The notes: generated by a model from the letters alone, not told the origin. 12,225 bases of DNA from Selenomonadaceae bacterium UBA2897 (GCA_002350105.1 DEDT01000025.1:54079-66303); one strand, 5' to 3'; shown: positions 1 through 6,844, numbered from the stretch's first letter. A program made the numbers and translations.

Positions 1-2
1 AG

Positions 3-251
3 GGCGTCTGCGGCATGCTCGGCCTCAACCCGCTCTACCTCGCCTGCGAGGGCCGCCTCGTCGTCTTTGCGCCGCAAAGCATCGCGCCACAGCTCATCGA
101 GGTGCTGCATCAGGGTAAATATTCAAAGGATGCCGCCATCATCGGCACCGTCACTGCGGAAAACGCGGGCAAGGTCATCGTCGAGACGGAGATCGGTGCC
201 CAGACCATGCTCCCCGCCCCCGGCGGCGAACTCCTCCCCCGCATCTGCTAA
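3..251 (+). CDS. hypE: HypE C-terminal part, hydrogenase maturation protein (5' end outside window)
   Basis: HypE dehydrates the carbamoyl group that HypF places on its C-terminal cysteine, giving the thiocyanate from which the CN ligands of the [NiFe]-hydrogenase Fe(CN)2CO centre are made; it is cytosolic. The visible 82 residues correspond to the end of the AIRS-like C-terminal domain: a GLNPLYLACEGRLV stretch, a DAAIIGTV strand and the diagnostic C-terminal P-R-I-C, whose last Cys is the carbamoylated/cyanated residue in the family. The frame is open to the left edge, so the N-terminal ATP-binding half lies upstream. The stop is TAA at 249-251. The next gene starts 14 nt later, so they are probably co-transcribed. 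Upstream hyp genes are expected but not visible. The PRIC terminus makes the assignment firm. Confidence 0.93.
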   Translation, partial: GVCGMLGLNPLYLACEGRLVVFAPQSIAPQLIEVLHQGKYSKDAAIIGTVTAENAGKVIVETEIGAQTMLPAPGGELLPRIC

Positions 252-265
252 GCTCAGGTGATTTT

Positions 266-1594
266 ATGCTGCAAAAAATCAATGGCCGCCCCTCCCGCGC
301 CTGCATGCGCCTCGCGGACGCCGCCTATCCCTCCCCCTTTGCCCACACGCTCGAATATTCCTCGCCCGCCCGCGGCACATGGAACATCGTGCACACGGGC
401 ATGCTCGTGCCCGAATCCCACCAGATTTACATCTGTGCCTCGGGCTGCCTGCGCGGCGTCGTGCTCACGGCGGCCGAGATGGGTGCCATGGACCGCTTCT
501 CGAGCCTCGAGGTGCGGGAAAAAGACCTCGTCGACGTCGATAACGAGCGCTTTCTCATCGACGGCATCAGCGATATCGTCGACCGCCTGCCCAGGAGGCC
601 GCGCGCCATCCTCGTCTTCCCTGCCTGCGTACACCACTTTCTCGGCGTGAATTTCCGCTACGTCTACGACCAGCTGCGCGCGAAATACCCGGACATCGAC
701 TGGATTCCCTGCATGATGGATCCCATTCGCCAGACACGCAGCCTCACGCCGGAGCAACGTGAGCGCCGCGAAATCTACCGTCAGCTGCGCCCGCTGCCCC
801 ACGAAGAGAAGGCCTGCAACATCCTGGGCTCGAACCTGCCCACAGACCCCGAAAGCGACCTTCTGCGCCTGCTCACGGACAATGGCTGGACAGTGCGCGA
901 CCTCACGACCTGCCAGACCTATGACGATTTTCTCGCCATGGCCAAAGGCCAGTTCAACATCTGGTACAACACCTTCACCGCGCCGGCCGCCAAGGAGTGT
1001 CAGGAGCGCCTGCAGCAGGACAGCCTGCACATCCCACAGCTCTGGGGCTATGACGAGATTGCAGATGGCCTGAACCGTGTCGCGGACCGCATCAGCGTAC
1101 CACATCCCGACTGGCGCCCACGCATCGCCGCCTGCGAGCTGGCTCTCGACGCCCTGCACGAACTCATCGGCGGCACGCCCATCGCCATCGACATGAGCTT
1201 CGTCTTTCACCCCTTCAGCCTCGCGCGGCTGCTGCTCACGCATGGCTTCCACGTCACGCAACTTTTCACCGACGTGATTTTCCCCGAGGATGAGTCGGAT
1301 TTCCGCTGGGTACAGGCGCATTACGGCGACATCGAGCTCTGGTCCACGAAAAACGCCGATATGCGCCTCATGGACCGGCAGTCGCATGCAGGCAAAGTCC
1401 TCGCACTGGGACAGAAGGCGGCCTATTTCAACGACACGCCGTATTTCGTCAATTTCATCGAGGGCGGCGGGCTCTTCGCCTACGAGGGCATCATCCGGCT
1501 CGCCCACCTCATGTCTGAGGCCTTTCTCATCCCGAAGGACACGCGCACCCTCGTGCTGCAGAAAGGCTGGGGAGGACCGTGCTGCCTATGCTGA
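266..1594 (+). CDS. Nitrogenase component 1-like oxidoreductase subunit (NifD/NifK superfamily), first of a pair
   Basis: A 442-residue protein of the Oxidored_nitro type. I recognise it from overall layout rather than from a named subfamily. Cys61 (in ICASGCLRG) sits where the second P-cluster cysteine of NifD lies (HGPVGC), and Cys121 (in FPACVHHF) where the third lies. At the expected first-ligand site (RGC in NifD) the sequence reads RGTW at 36-39, so that ligand seems absent. Family members are redox subunits fed electrons by a NifH-like Fe protein; no such gene is in the window. The start is chosen at ATG 266 because AGGTG lies 5 nt upstream. It ends in an unusual Cys-rich tail (PCCLC), and those last codons also carry the ribosome site of the next gene. 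Substrate unknown. It could be a catalytic subunit or a cofactor scaffold. Confidence 0.8.
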   Translation: MLQKINGRPSRACMRLADAAYPSPFAHTLEYSSPARGTWNIVHTGMLVPESHQIYICASGCLRGVVLTAAEMGAMDRFSSLEVREKDLVDVDNERFLIDGISDIVDRLPRRPRAILVFPACVHHFLGVNFRYVYDQLRAKYPDIDWIPCMMDPIRQTRSLTPEQRERREIYRQLRPLPHEEKACNILGSNLPTDPESDLLRLLTDNGWTVRDLTTCQTYDDFLAMAKGQFNIWYNTFTAPAAKECQERLQQDSLHIPQLWGYDEIADGLNRVADRISVPHPDWRPRIAACELALDALHELIGGTPIAIDMSFVFHPFSLARLLLTHGFHVTQLFTDVIFPEDESDFRWVQAHYGDIELWSTKNADMRLMDRQSHAGKVLALGQKAAYFNDTPYFVNFIEGGGLFAYEGIIRLAHLMSEAFLIPKDTRTLVLQKGWGGPCCLC

Positions 1595-2904
1595 ACCAGA
1601 CTGCCCGCATCATCTCGACCTACTCCGCCGATACCTTCGGCGTCTGCTCCGCCCTCTTCGAACTGGGCGGCATGGTCGTCATCCACGACCCCTCGGGCTG
1701 CAATTCCACCTACACGACCCACGACGAGCCGCGCTGGTACGACCACGACAGCATGATTTACGTCTCGGCCCTCAACGAGCAGAACGCGATTCTCGGCAAC
1801 GACGAGCGCCTGCTCGCGGAAACCATCGAGACCGTCCGTCAGCAGCAGCCGGCCTTCGTCTGCCTCATCGCCAGCCAGATTCCCTTCATGATCGGCACGG
1901 ACATGCAGGCACTCGCGCGCATCATCGCGCAAAAGACGGGCGTGCCCGCCTTCACCCTGCCGACGAACAACATGCACTACTACGCCCAAGGTGCCTGGTA
2001 TGCCTTCCGCCACCTCGCGGAGCACATCACGCGCGCCTCAAAGGGGCAGGAGGCGTTCTGGGCCAAAGACTATGCCAACTGGCAGCCAACGCAGGCACCA
2101 AAGGACGGCCAGCTGCGCCTCAACCTGCTCGGCGTTACGCCGCAGGACTTCTCCATCAACGGCAGCGACACCTCTCTGCGCCAGTGGGCGGAAGAGCATG
2201 ATTTCTACGTGCAGAGCTGCTGGGCCATGGGCTCCAGCCTCGCGGAAATCGAGCACAGTACCACCGCTGACGTCAACCTCGTGCTCAGCTACGGTGGCCT
2301 CGGCGCCGCAGCGGTCATGGCGCAGGCATGCGGCATCCCCTACGTCGTCGGCGTGCCCATCGGGGCGATGCGGGAGGTGCTCGCGCAAAACGTGCAGCAG
2401 GCGACCGACAAGCATGGCTCCAGCCCTGTGTGCCAGGAGACGACCCCTTCTGCCCCTGACGGGTCACCTTTCCCAAAGGGGACGGCAAGCGGCTATACGA
2501 CCTATCTCCGACATGACGCACCATCGCCCTGCCTGCATAACTATGCTTCAGCCTGCCAGGGAGCCAGCGCCAGTTTGCTCATCGGCGAGAGTGTGTATGC
2601 GCAGTCTTTGGCGCGGGCACTGGAAAGCGCGACGGGACAGCATTACCGCGTGATCGTGCCGATGGAGACGGACGATGCCCTGCTGCTGCCTGACACCTTG
2701 CGCGTCACGGACGAGGTCGACCTCGAGCCGCTTTTTCAGCATGCCGGGACGATTATCGGTGACCCGATGTATGCGCCCATTATGCCGAAAAGCGCCCGCT
2801 TCGTCTCCCTGCCCCACGAGGGCTTCTCCGGCCGTCTCTACGAACACCAGATCCCAGACCTCATCGCGCCGCATTGCTTTGTACAGTTTGTGACACAGCT
2901 TTAA
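1588..2904 (+). CDS. Nitrogenase component 1-like oxidoreductase subunit, second of the pair, carrying a repeat insertion
   Basis: A 438-residue partner of the preceding gene, overlapping it by 7 nt. ATG 1588 is preferred because the GGGGAGGA site at 1569-1576 leaves an 11-nt spacer, whereas GTG 1579 would be only 2 nt from it. The HDPSGC motif (Cys38) matches the HGSQGC region of NifK, and Cys92 (FVCLIASQIPF) the third P-cluster ligand region. The first ligand position, about residue 14, is Ala/Ser. Residues about 273-325 look foreign: low-complexity Ser/Pro/Thr/Gly residues encoded by a palindromic repeat (see repeat at 2445-2490), between a conserved-looking core (GLGAAAVMAQACGIPYVVG) and a C-terminal domain resuming at about GASASLLIGESVYAQ. 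The frame stays open through the insert. Function unknown. It probably forms a heterodimer or heterotetramer with the upstream product. Confidence 0.8.
   Translation: MLNQTARIISTYSADTFGVCSALFELGGMVVIHDPSGCNSTYTTHDEPRWYDHDSMIYVSALNEQNAILGNDERLLAETIETVRQQQPAFVCLIASQIPFMIGTDMQALARIIAQKTGVPAFTLPTNNMHYYAQGAWYAFRHLAEHITRASKGQEAFWAKDYANWQPTQAPKDGQLRLNLLGVTPQDFSINGSDTSLRQWAEEHDFYVQSCWAMGSSLAEIEHSTTADVNLVLSYGGLGAAAVMAQACGIPYVVGVPIGAMREVLAQNVQQATDKHGSSPVCQETTPSAPDGSPFPKGTASGYTTYLRHDAPSPCLHNYASACQGASASLLIGESVYAQSLARALESATGQHYRVIVPMETDDALLLPDTLRVTDEVDLEPLFQHAGTIIGDPMYAPIMPKSARFVSLPHEGFSGRLYEHQIPDLIAPHCFVQFVTQL
2445..2490. repeat. GC-rich palindromic repeat inserted inside the nitrogenase-like gene
   Basis: This stretch aligns well with 6014-6056: both show a CTyCyGCCCCT start, a GGG(T/G)CACCT centre, a C-rich/G-rich hairpin arm pair and a GGCAwGC end. 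The local hairpin is CCTTTCCC-aa-GGGGACGG-like. The copy is in frame and contains no stop, so it adds about 15 residues directly. Flanking unusual sequence suggests the whole insertion spans about 2405-2560. The similarity to the second copy is seen directly; the insertion origin is inferred. Confidence 0.65.
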
Positions 2905-2989
2905 TCTAAGAACGCAATTTCAAGTCACTTTCAGCCCTTTCCCAGTCAATACGTAACCAATCTTACAGTACCATGCGAGGAACACCTGC

Positions 2990-2995
2990 TATAAT
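2990..2995 (+). promoter_or_regulatory. -10 box of the diguanylate cyclase gene
   Basis: A perfect TATAAT lies 35 nt upstream of the ATG at 3031 in the 126-nt spacer after the nitrogenase-like gene. No good -35 at 16-18 nt is visible; TTACAG at 2963-2968 is 21 nt away. The gene therefore probably has its own promoter, possibly activator-dependent. An AAGGAGGG ribosome site at 3017-3024 follows, 6 nt before the start codon. Confidence 0.55.
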
Positions 2996-3030
2996 AAGAA
3001 GCACTAGTTTACGAGCAAGGAGGGCACATT

Positions 3031-3924
3031 ATGCAACTCAACGAAAAGCTGCAACATTATCTGTGGGATACCCATTTCTTCGCCTATATGTTCGACGACC
3101 TGCGCCTCGTCGATGGCACAGGCGTATGTGTCTGTAAGCGCCACGGCGATGGGCCGATGGAACTGACGCATGAGACCTGTTTTTCCTATTGGTCACGCGA
3201 AAATCACTGTGCGAACTGCGTCACGCTGCAGGCACGGCGTGACCACCATCAACATATCAAGTTTGAATACGCGCACGGGCATTACTTCTTCGTCATCGCC
3301 CACCCGCTGCCGCTGGACGGCAAGGAATACGTGCTGGAGTGCATCATGGATGTCACGAACCAGTTCACGCAGACGGCACCGGGTGAAGGTAATTTCATCG
3401 TGAACCTCATCCGCGAGCTGGAGACCGTCTCCTCGCGCGACCCCTTCTCCGGACTCTACAACAAGAAGTACTTCACCTCGCACCTCTCGGGTGCCTTGTC
3501 CATCGCGAAAAATCGGCAACAGCATCTCTATCTCGCCATGTTCGACCTCGACCGCTTCAAGGGCATCAACGACACCTACGGCCACGATGCCGGCGACCAG
3601 GTACTCCTGGGCATCGCGAGCGCCCTACAGAAAGGCATCAAAGAAGAAGACGGATTCGCGGCGCGCTTCGGCGGTGACGAATTCGCCGTGCTCTTCAAAC
3701 TGCAGGATCGCGAAGCCTGCACGAAAAAGCTGGACGCTATCCAGCAGGATATCGCCCAGCGTACCTTCACGGCCAACGACGGCCGCCTCTTCCATATCAC
3801 GGCCAGCTATGGCCTCGCCGACGTGAGTTCCGAACAGGATAGCTCCTGCGCCATCCATCAGACCGACGACAGACTCTACGCGCAAAAGGAAATCGCCCAC
3901 GCCCAACGTGCAACGTCAACCTGA
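3031..3924 (+). CDS. GGDEF-domain diguanylate cyclase with Cys-rich PAS-like sensor
   Basis: A 297-residue soluble protein with no membrane segment or signal peptide. The C-terminal half (about 137-290) is a GGDEF domain: DPFSGLYNKKYF at its start, FDLDRFKGIND for metal and substrate binding, and an intact RFGGDEF signature (GGDEF at 214-218). It should therefore make cyclic di-GMP from two GTP. The usual RxxD inhibitory site five residues upstream reads KEED (204-207), so product inhibition is probably weak or absent. The N-terminal half (about 1-115) is PAS-like and carries C33, C35, C50, C60 and C63, including a C-x9-C-x2-C pattern with a Trp (CFSYW...CANC). That pattern could bind a metal or Fe-S cluster or act as a redox switch; which one is inference. 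Strong ribosome site; monocistronic by context. Confidence 0.92.
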   Translation: MQLNEKLQHYLWDTHFFAYMFDDLRLVDGTGVCVCKRHGDGPMELTHETCFSYWSRENHCANCVTLQARRDHHQHIKFEYAHGHYFFVIAHPLPLDGKEYVLECIMDVTNQFTQTAPGEGNFIVNLIRELETVSSRDPFSGLYNKKYFTSHLSGALSIAKNRQQHLYLAMFDLDRFKGINDTYGHDAGDQVLLGIASALQKGIKEEDGFAARFGGDEFAVLFKLQDREACTKKLDAIQQDIAQRTFTANDGRLFHITASYGLADVSSEQDSSCAIHQTDDRLYAQKEIAHAQRATST

Positions 3925-3969
3925 ACACCAATTCAATCCATCGGCCCGAAGTCATCCATCACCTTCAAA

Positions 3970-4026
3970 AAAAAATGGCAACAGTTCCTCTTCATCCCCG
4001 ATGTGGAGGAACTGTTGCATTTTTGA
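3970..4026. terminator. Bidirectional intrinsic terminator
   Basis: The perfect 13-bp inverted repeat GCAACAGTTCCTC at 3978-3990 and GAGGAACTGTTGC at 4006-4018 encloses a 15-nt loop. On the + strand it is followed by ATTTTT, and it is preceded by a run of nine A that gives a U-tract on the - strand. It lies between the converging diguanylate cyclase and ABC-2 permease genes and should stop transcription from both sides. Confidence 0.92.
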
Positions 4027-4055
4027 CCAGAATATCACCTGAAAACAGCCTGTTC

Positions 4056-4733
4056 TTACAATGGCCTGGTCGCATGAGAAGCAGCCAAAGCCTCGCGGCG
4101 TTTACTCAGATTGCGGCGGTACAGAAACCCGCCGATGAGGAAAAACAGCAGGATCAGGCCGCCGAGTTTCTCCAGGCACATGGTATAGCTCGGCGAACTG
4201 CCGATGAGGAATAATTCGCGCACGGTATTCGAGAAATGCGTGAGCGGGAAGAACTGGGCAACGGTCTGCATATTCGGTCCCATGGATTCGATTGGCCACG
4301 TATAACCGGAGAAGATGAAGCAGGGCACCGGATACAGGATGGCCGCCCGCACGAAGGGCAGCTCGGCTGGGAAAAAGGAACTGAAAAAGAAGCAGAAGCC
4401 AATGGCCGCGAGGATGAAAATCCCGGCCAGAAGCAGCAGCTGCCAGAGTGGGGCATGCAGGTCGATGCCTAGCCCCTGCGTAATGCCGAGCAGTACGAGC
4501 AGGTAGGAGCACATGGCGAGCGACCAGTAAACTGTCGTCTTCGCAAGCATGATTTCCGCGATGCCATAGCCCTGCATGGCCTCGGGATGCTCCACCTCAT
4601 AGAGCGAGGACGCCCCCACGGCAAAGACGATGCCCTGCTGGAACGCCACCATCGCCAGGCCGATGAGGAAGAAGAACATATAGCCATGGGTTGCGTTGTA
4701 AAGCACGCGCAGGAGATGCAGAAAACCTTTCAT
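4056..4733 (-). pseudogene. ABC-2 type export permease lacking its N-terminal half
   Basis: A 225-residue membrane protein of the ABC2_membrane_3 kind (YbhR/YhhJ-like), with five apparent transmembrane segments and the characteristic stretch YTWPIESMGPNMQTVAQFFPLTHF near residues 144-167. Full-length relatives have about 370 residues: a first membrane helix and a large extracytoplasmic domain precede this part. Here only MKGFLHLLR precedes VLYNATHGYMFF, which corresponds to the region before the second helix, so an in-frame internal deletion of roughly 150-180 codons is likely. The start is real-looking: a GGGGGAGGTGG site precedes it and ATG overlaps the upstream TGA. It may still be translated, but probably does not form a normal exporter. 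A natural short permease form is the alternative. Confidence 0.6.
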
Positions 4734-5262
4734 GCTGCCACCTCCCCCTCAGCCTGTGCCCGGCGGAAGCCGCGCTGACGCCGCCAATGAAAGATGCCGC
4801 AGGACACGAGGAAACAGCCGGCCGCCGCCGCCAGCATGATGCCGACGTTGGACCAAAGACTGGGCGAATATCCCAGCAGCATGCTGTCGCGCAGGGAAAT
4901 GCCCGCATAGGTCATCGGCAGCAAGGCGCCAAAGGCCGCCGCCACCTGGCTCATATCAAAGGGCGGCCAGGAGAGGCCGCTGTACAGAAGGCCCGGCATG
5001 ATGTAGACCATCGGTGCCTGCAGCGAAAGCTCCCGCGAGGGCACGCAGGCCGAAAAAAGCATGAGCACGCAGCAGACGAAGAAGATAAATGCACCGCCCA
5101 GCGCCAGCACATCGCCCCAGCTGCCGCGCATGGGCACGGCAAAGCCATGAATCAAAACCAGCAGCGACAGAAGATAACCGGCAAAGGCTACGCAGGCATA
5201 GGGCAGCAGCCCCGCCAGCTCCAGCAGCCAGGAGGGATAATTTCTGCCGTAACGGCGGCGCA
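4730..5262 (-). pseudogene. C-terminal remnant of a first ABC-2 export permease
   Basis: From about YPSWLLELAGLLPY onward this frame encodes the C-terminal membrane half of an ABC-2 permease: four to five hydrophobic segments, the loop VPMRGSWGDVL, and the SGLSWPPFDMSQVAAAFGALLPMTYAGISLRDS motif region. The N-terminal ~180 residues are missing. Upstream of about position 5262 the DNA belongs to an AAA ATPase in another frame. The open frame runs up to an ATG at 5317, but those first ~18 codons are out-of-frame ATPase DNA. The product would pair with the downstream permease, whose ATG overlaps this stop. No ATP-binding subunit or HlyD-like adaptor is in the window. Confidence 0.65.
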
Positions 5263-5870
5263 AAAATCTCCTCGACAACACTGGCAGCATATTTCCTTTT
5301 ATCGGCCAAATCCTCAATCAGCACCGCCCGGGGGAAGCCCCCTTCCATGATGTAGCTGTTCATTTCCGCCATAGCGCTGGCCTGTCTGGTGATATGATAA
5401 AATTCCTTCATCGCCTCGTATTCATCAAAGGTCAGCGGCAGCAACTCAAATTCTATGTACCGTCCTGTCAGTTTCGTGGCGATTTCCCCACTCAGCAGAT
5501 AGGAATTTGAGCCTGTAATAAAGATAGAATACCCCCCCTCCGTGCGATAGCCATTGATGATCAGTTCAAATCCAGGCACATTCTGGATTTCATCGATAAA
5601 GAGATATTTCCGACCCGGCGCAGTGGATTTTTCCTGAATCAGCGCATCGAGTGCATCGGCGTGATCCACATGACGATACTCGCGCCGGTCGAGATCCAAA
5701 TAAAGGATATTCTCCTCCGCCACACCGCGTGCCCGCAGTTCCTCCGCCACCATTTGCATCAGACTGGACTTGCCGCAACGCCGGACACCGGTAATCACCT
5801 TGATGATATCCTCCGCGTCATAAAACCCTCGTATCCTCTTTAAATAGCGTTCCCTGTAATATAGCTGCAT
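4956..5870 (-). pseudogene. Truncated DUF4143-type AAA ATPase, joined out of frame to a permease gene
   Basis: Residues 1-203 (5870 down to about 5262) are the ATPase domain of the AAA_14/DUF4143 family: Walker A GVRRCGKS at 28-35, Walker B YLFIDEIQ at 89-96, the sensor-like FITGSNSYLLSG at 117-128 and LLPLTFDEY at 143-151. Relatives have about 400 residues with a C-terminal DUF4143 domain, which is absent. After VVEEIF the frame continues for ~100 residues as the shifted translation of a permease gene (Arg/Ala/Leu-rich, no family likeness) and stops at 4956. The start ATG at 5870 has a GAGGGGG ribosome site and TATAAT on the - strand at 5901-5906. These genes are often mobile accessory genes. 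The product is probably inactive, although both nucleotide-binding motifs are intact. Confidence 0.8.
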
Positions 5871-5900
5871 GATGTTCGCCCCCTCTATTTACTTATCTAT

Positions 5901-5906
5901 ATTATA
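5901..5906 (-). promoter_or_regulatory. -10 box upstream of the truncated ATPase
   Basis: TATAAT on the - strand, 31 nt before the ATPase start codon, in an AT-rich stretch. No clear -35 hexamer is seen at the proper distance, so this is a partial promoter call. Confidence 0.4.
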
Positions 5907-5984
5907 ACATAAGACCCGTTTAACGTTACATATTTTTTGTTTTTTCATTTATTGTAATCTTAACACATGTCAGTTGCTTCGCGA

Positions 5985-6056
5985 CAGCCTCTCAAAGAAG
6001 GGGGGCAAGCCCCCCTCCGCCCCTCCGGGGCACCTCCCTCAGAGAGGGAGGCATGC
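5985..6056. repeat. Intergenic GC-rich palindromic repeat, second copy
   Basis: It contains two hairpins: GGGGGG-CAAG-CCCCCC at 6000-6015 and the perfect 8-bp CCTCCCTC-aga-GAGGGAGG at 6033-6051, with a C/G-rich linker CCCCTCCGGGG between them. Its right part matches the insertion inside the nitrogenase-like gene (2445-2490). It lies between the ATPase start and the end of the YvrJ operon. It looks like a dispersed, non-autonomous palindromic element; no transposase or target duplication is recognisable. Confidence 0.7.
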
Positions 6057-6079
6057 TCCTCCGTCTCCATGAAACAAGA

Positions 6080-6105
6080 GCGCCGCTGGCATTTGCCGGC
6101 GGCGC
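6080..6105 (-). terminator. Hairpin, probable terminator of the DUF1659-DUF2922-YvrJ operon
   Basis: GCGCCGCTGGCA at 6080-6091 pairs with TGCCGGCGGCGC at 6094-6105 with one G-T mismatch. It lies 58 nt beyond the yvrJ-like stop. On the - strand it is followed by CTCTTGTTTC, only a weak U-tract, so termination efficiency is uncertain. Confidence 0.5.
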
Positions 6106-6162
6106 CCTTGCGAGTGTCTGTTCTTTCTTCTATTATATAGGATACTTCCTGGCCTTTTCGGC

Positions 6163-6321
6163 TCAGCAGGTGAGCAGGTCGCGGTGCTGCAGCTCGGTCA
6201 CGAGGTCATTGAGGGCCGCCGTGAAGTGGTCCATCGAGGCCTGGAACCTGGTCAGCAGGTAGAAGGCCACCACGATGGGGAACCCGACCGCGCTCACCGC
6301 CGTGAGCAGTGTGTCCTGCAT
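6163..6321 (-). CDS. YvrJ-family small membrane protein
   Basis: A 52-residue protein. It begins MQDTLLTAVSAVGFPIVVAFYLLTRF: one hydrophobic helix containing the GFPI-V-A-YLL-R pattern typical of YvrJ proteins. A polar amphipathic tail (QASMDHFTAALNDLVTELQH) follows, likely cytoplasmic and coiled-coil-prone. The start ATG at 6321 has a GAGGTGAGGTGG ribosome site and lies 11 nt after the DUF2922 stop; the stop is TGA at 6163-6165. Molecular function is unknown for the family. Constant company with DUF2922 and DUF1659 proteins in Firmicutes suggests it could anchor them at the membrane, which is inference. Confidence 0.85.
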   Translation of the reverse strand: MQDTLLTAVSAVGFPIVVAFYLLTRFQASMDHFTAALNDLVTELQHRDLLTC

Positions 6322-6332
6322 GCCACCTCACC

Positions 6333-6548
6333 TCACGCGATGGCCGTCTTGCCGGACGCGAGGAGGTAGGCCTCCTTCAGTGCCACCGGCAGCGCGCCGC
6401 TGCTGTTCACGAAGGCTTTCTCATCCACGACCTTCTTGGCGAAGGTATCGATGTCCTCGTGGGTGAGGTTGTCCCGCGGATTGCTCAGCGAGAACGTCAG
6501 CGTCTTGTTATCCGACATCTTGAAGATGATTTTCAGCGTGTTTTCCAT
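6333..6548 (-). CDS. DUF2922-family small protein
   Basis: A 71-residue soluble protein beginning MENTLKIIFKMSDNKTLTFSLSNPRDNLT, with a middle F-KKVVDEKAFVNSSGAL and an end E-AYLLASGKTAI. This is the usual DUF2922 pattern of a short beta-rich N-terminus followed by helices. It has a good GGAAGGAG ribosome site 8 nt before ATG 6548. It is the middle gene of a three-gene operon with DUF1659 upstream (54-nt gap) and yvrJ downstream (11-nt gap). It has no signal peptide and no catalytic motif. Family length matches, so the gene appears intact. Function unknown. Confidence 0.87.
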   Translation of the reverse strand: MENTLKIIFKMSDNKTLTFSLSNPRDNLTHEDIDTFAKKVVDEKAFVNSSGALPVALKEAYLLASGKTAIA

Positions 6549-6602
6549 GATTTGACTCCTTCCATGTCATCCTATGCTCATTTGGCTCCGATGCGTCCCG
6601 GC

Positions 6603-6830
6603 TCAGCCCTCTGCTGCCACCAGGGCGGCGGCATCCGTGCGGCTGATGGCCTCGACCTTCTGGGTCTGCAGGCCACCGACGATCTTGCCGAGCTCCAGGG
6701 CCTGATCATCCGTCAGGGCGGGGTTCAGGCGGCTGATCGTGCGCTGCTTGTAGATTTTCTTGCCCTCGTCCGTCGTCTTGACGAAGACCTTCAGGATAAG
6801 TTTGCTGGTGGAATTGTTACGCTCTGTCAT
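6603..6830 (-). CDS. DUF1659-family small protein
   Basis: A 75-residue soluble protein. The N-terminal half is a beta-hairpin-like stretch (KLILKVFVKTTDEGKKIYKQRTIS). It is followed by LNPALTDDQALELGKIVGGLQ, matching the DUF1659 layout of strands followed by a helix, and ends in an Ala-rich tail. An AAAGGAGA ribosome site lies 6 nt before the ATG at 6830. It is the first gene of the DUF1659-DUF2922-yvrJ operon, with a promoter at 6972-7001 and a GC-rich leader of about 130 nt. DUF1659 and DUF2922 proteins resemble one another in size and pattern and may be distant paralogues; this is inference. Confidence 0.85.
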   Translation of the reverse strand: MTERNNSTSKLILKVFVKTTDEGKKIYKQRTISRLNPALTDDQALELGKIVGGLQTQKVEAISRTDAAALVAAEG

Positions 6831-6844
6831 GGGGATTCTCCTTT

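Noticed and set aside
254..1507. Long open frame on the - strand opposite the first nitrogenase-like gene (417 codons).
   Set aside because: High-GC antisense shadow; the product is Val/Ala/Glu/Asp-rich with no family likeness, while the + strand frame shows conserved motifs, a ribosome site and operon spacing.
1290..2201. Long + strand frame bridging both nitrogenase-like genes.
   Set aside because: Arg/Ser/Pro-rich shifted translation without motifs or ribosome site; fully covered by the two real frames.
4691..5350. + strand frame opposite the ABC-2 permease remnant.
   Set aside because: Gln/His/Lys-rich antisense product without family likeness; the - strand encodes recognisable membrane segments.
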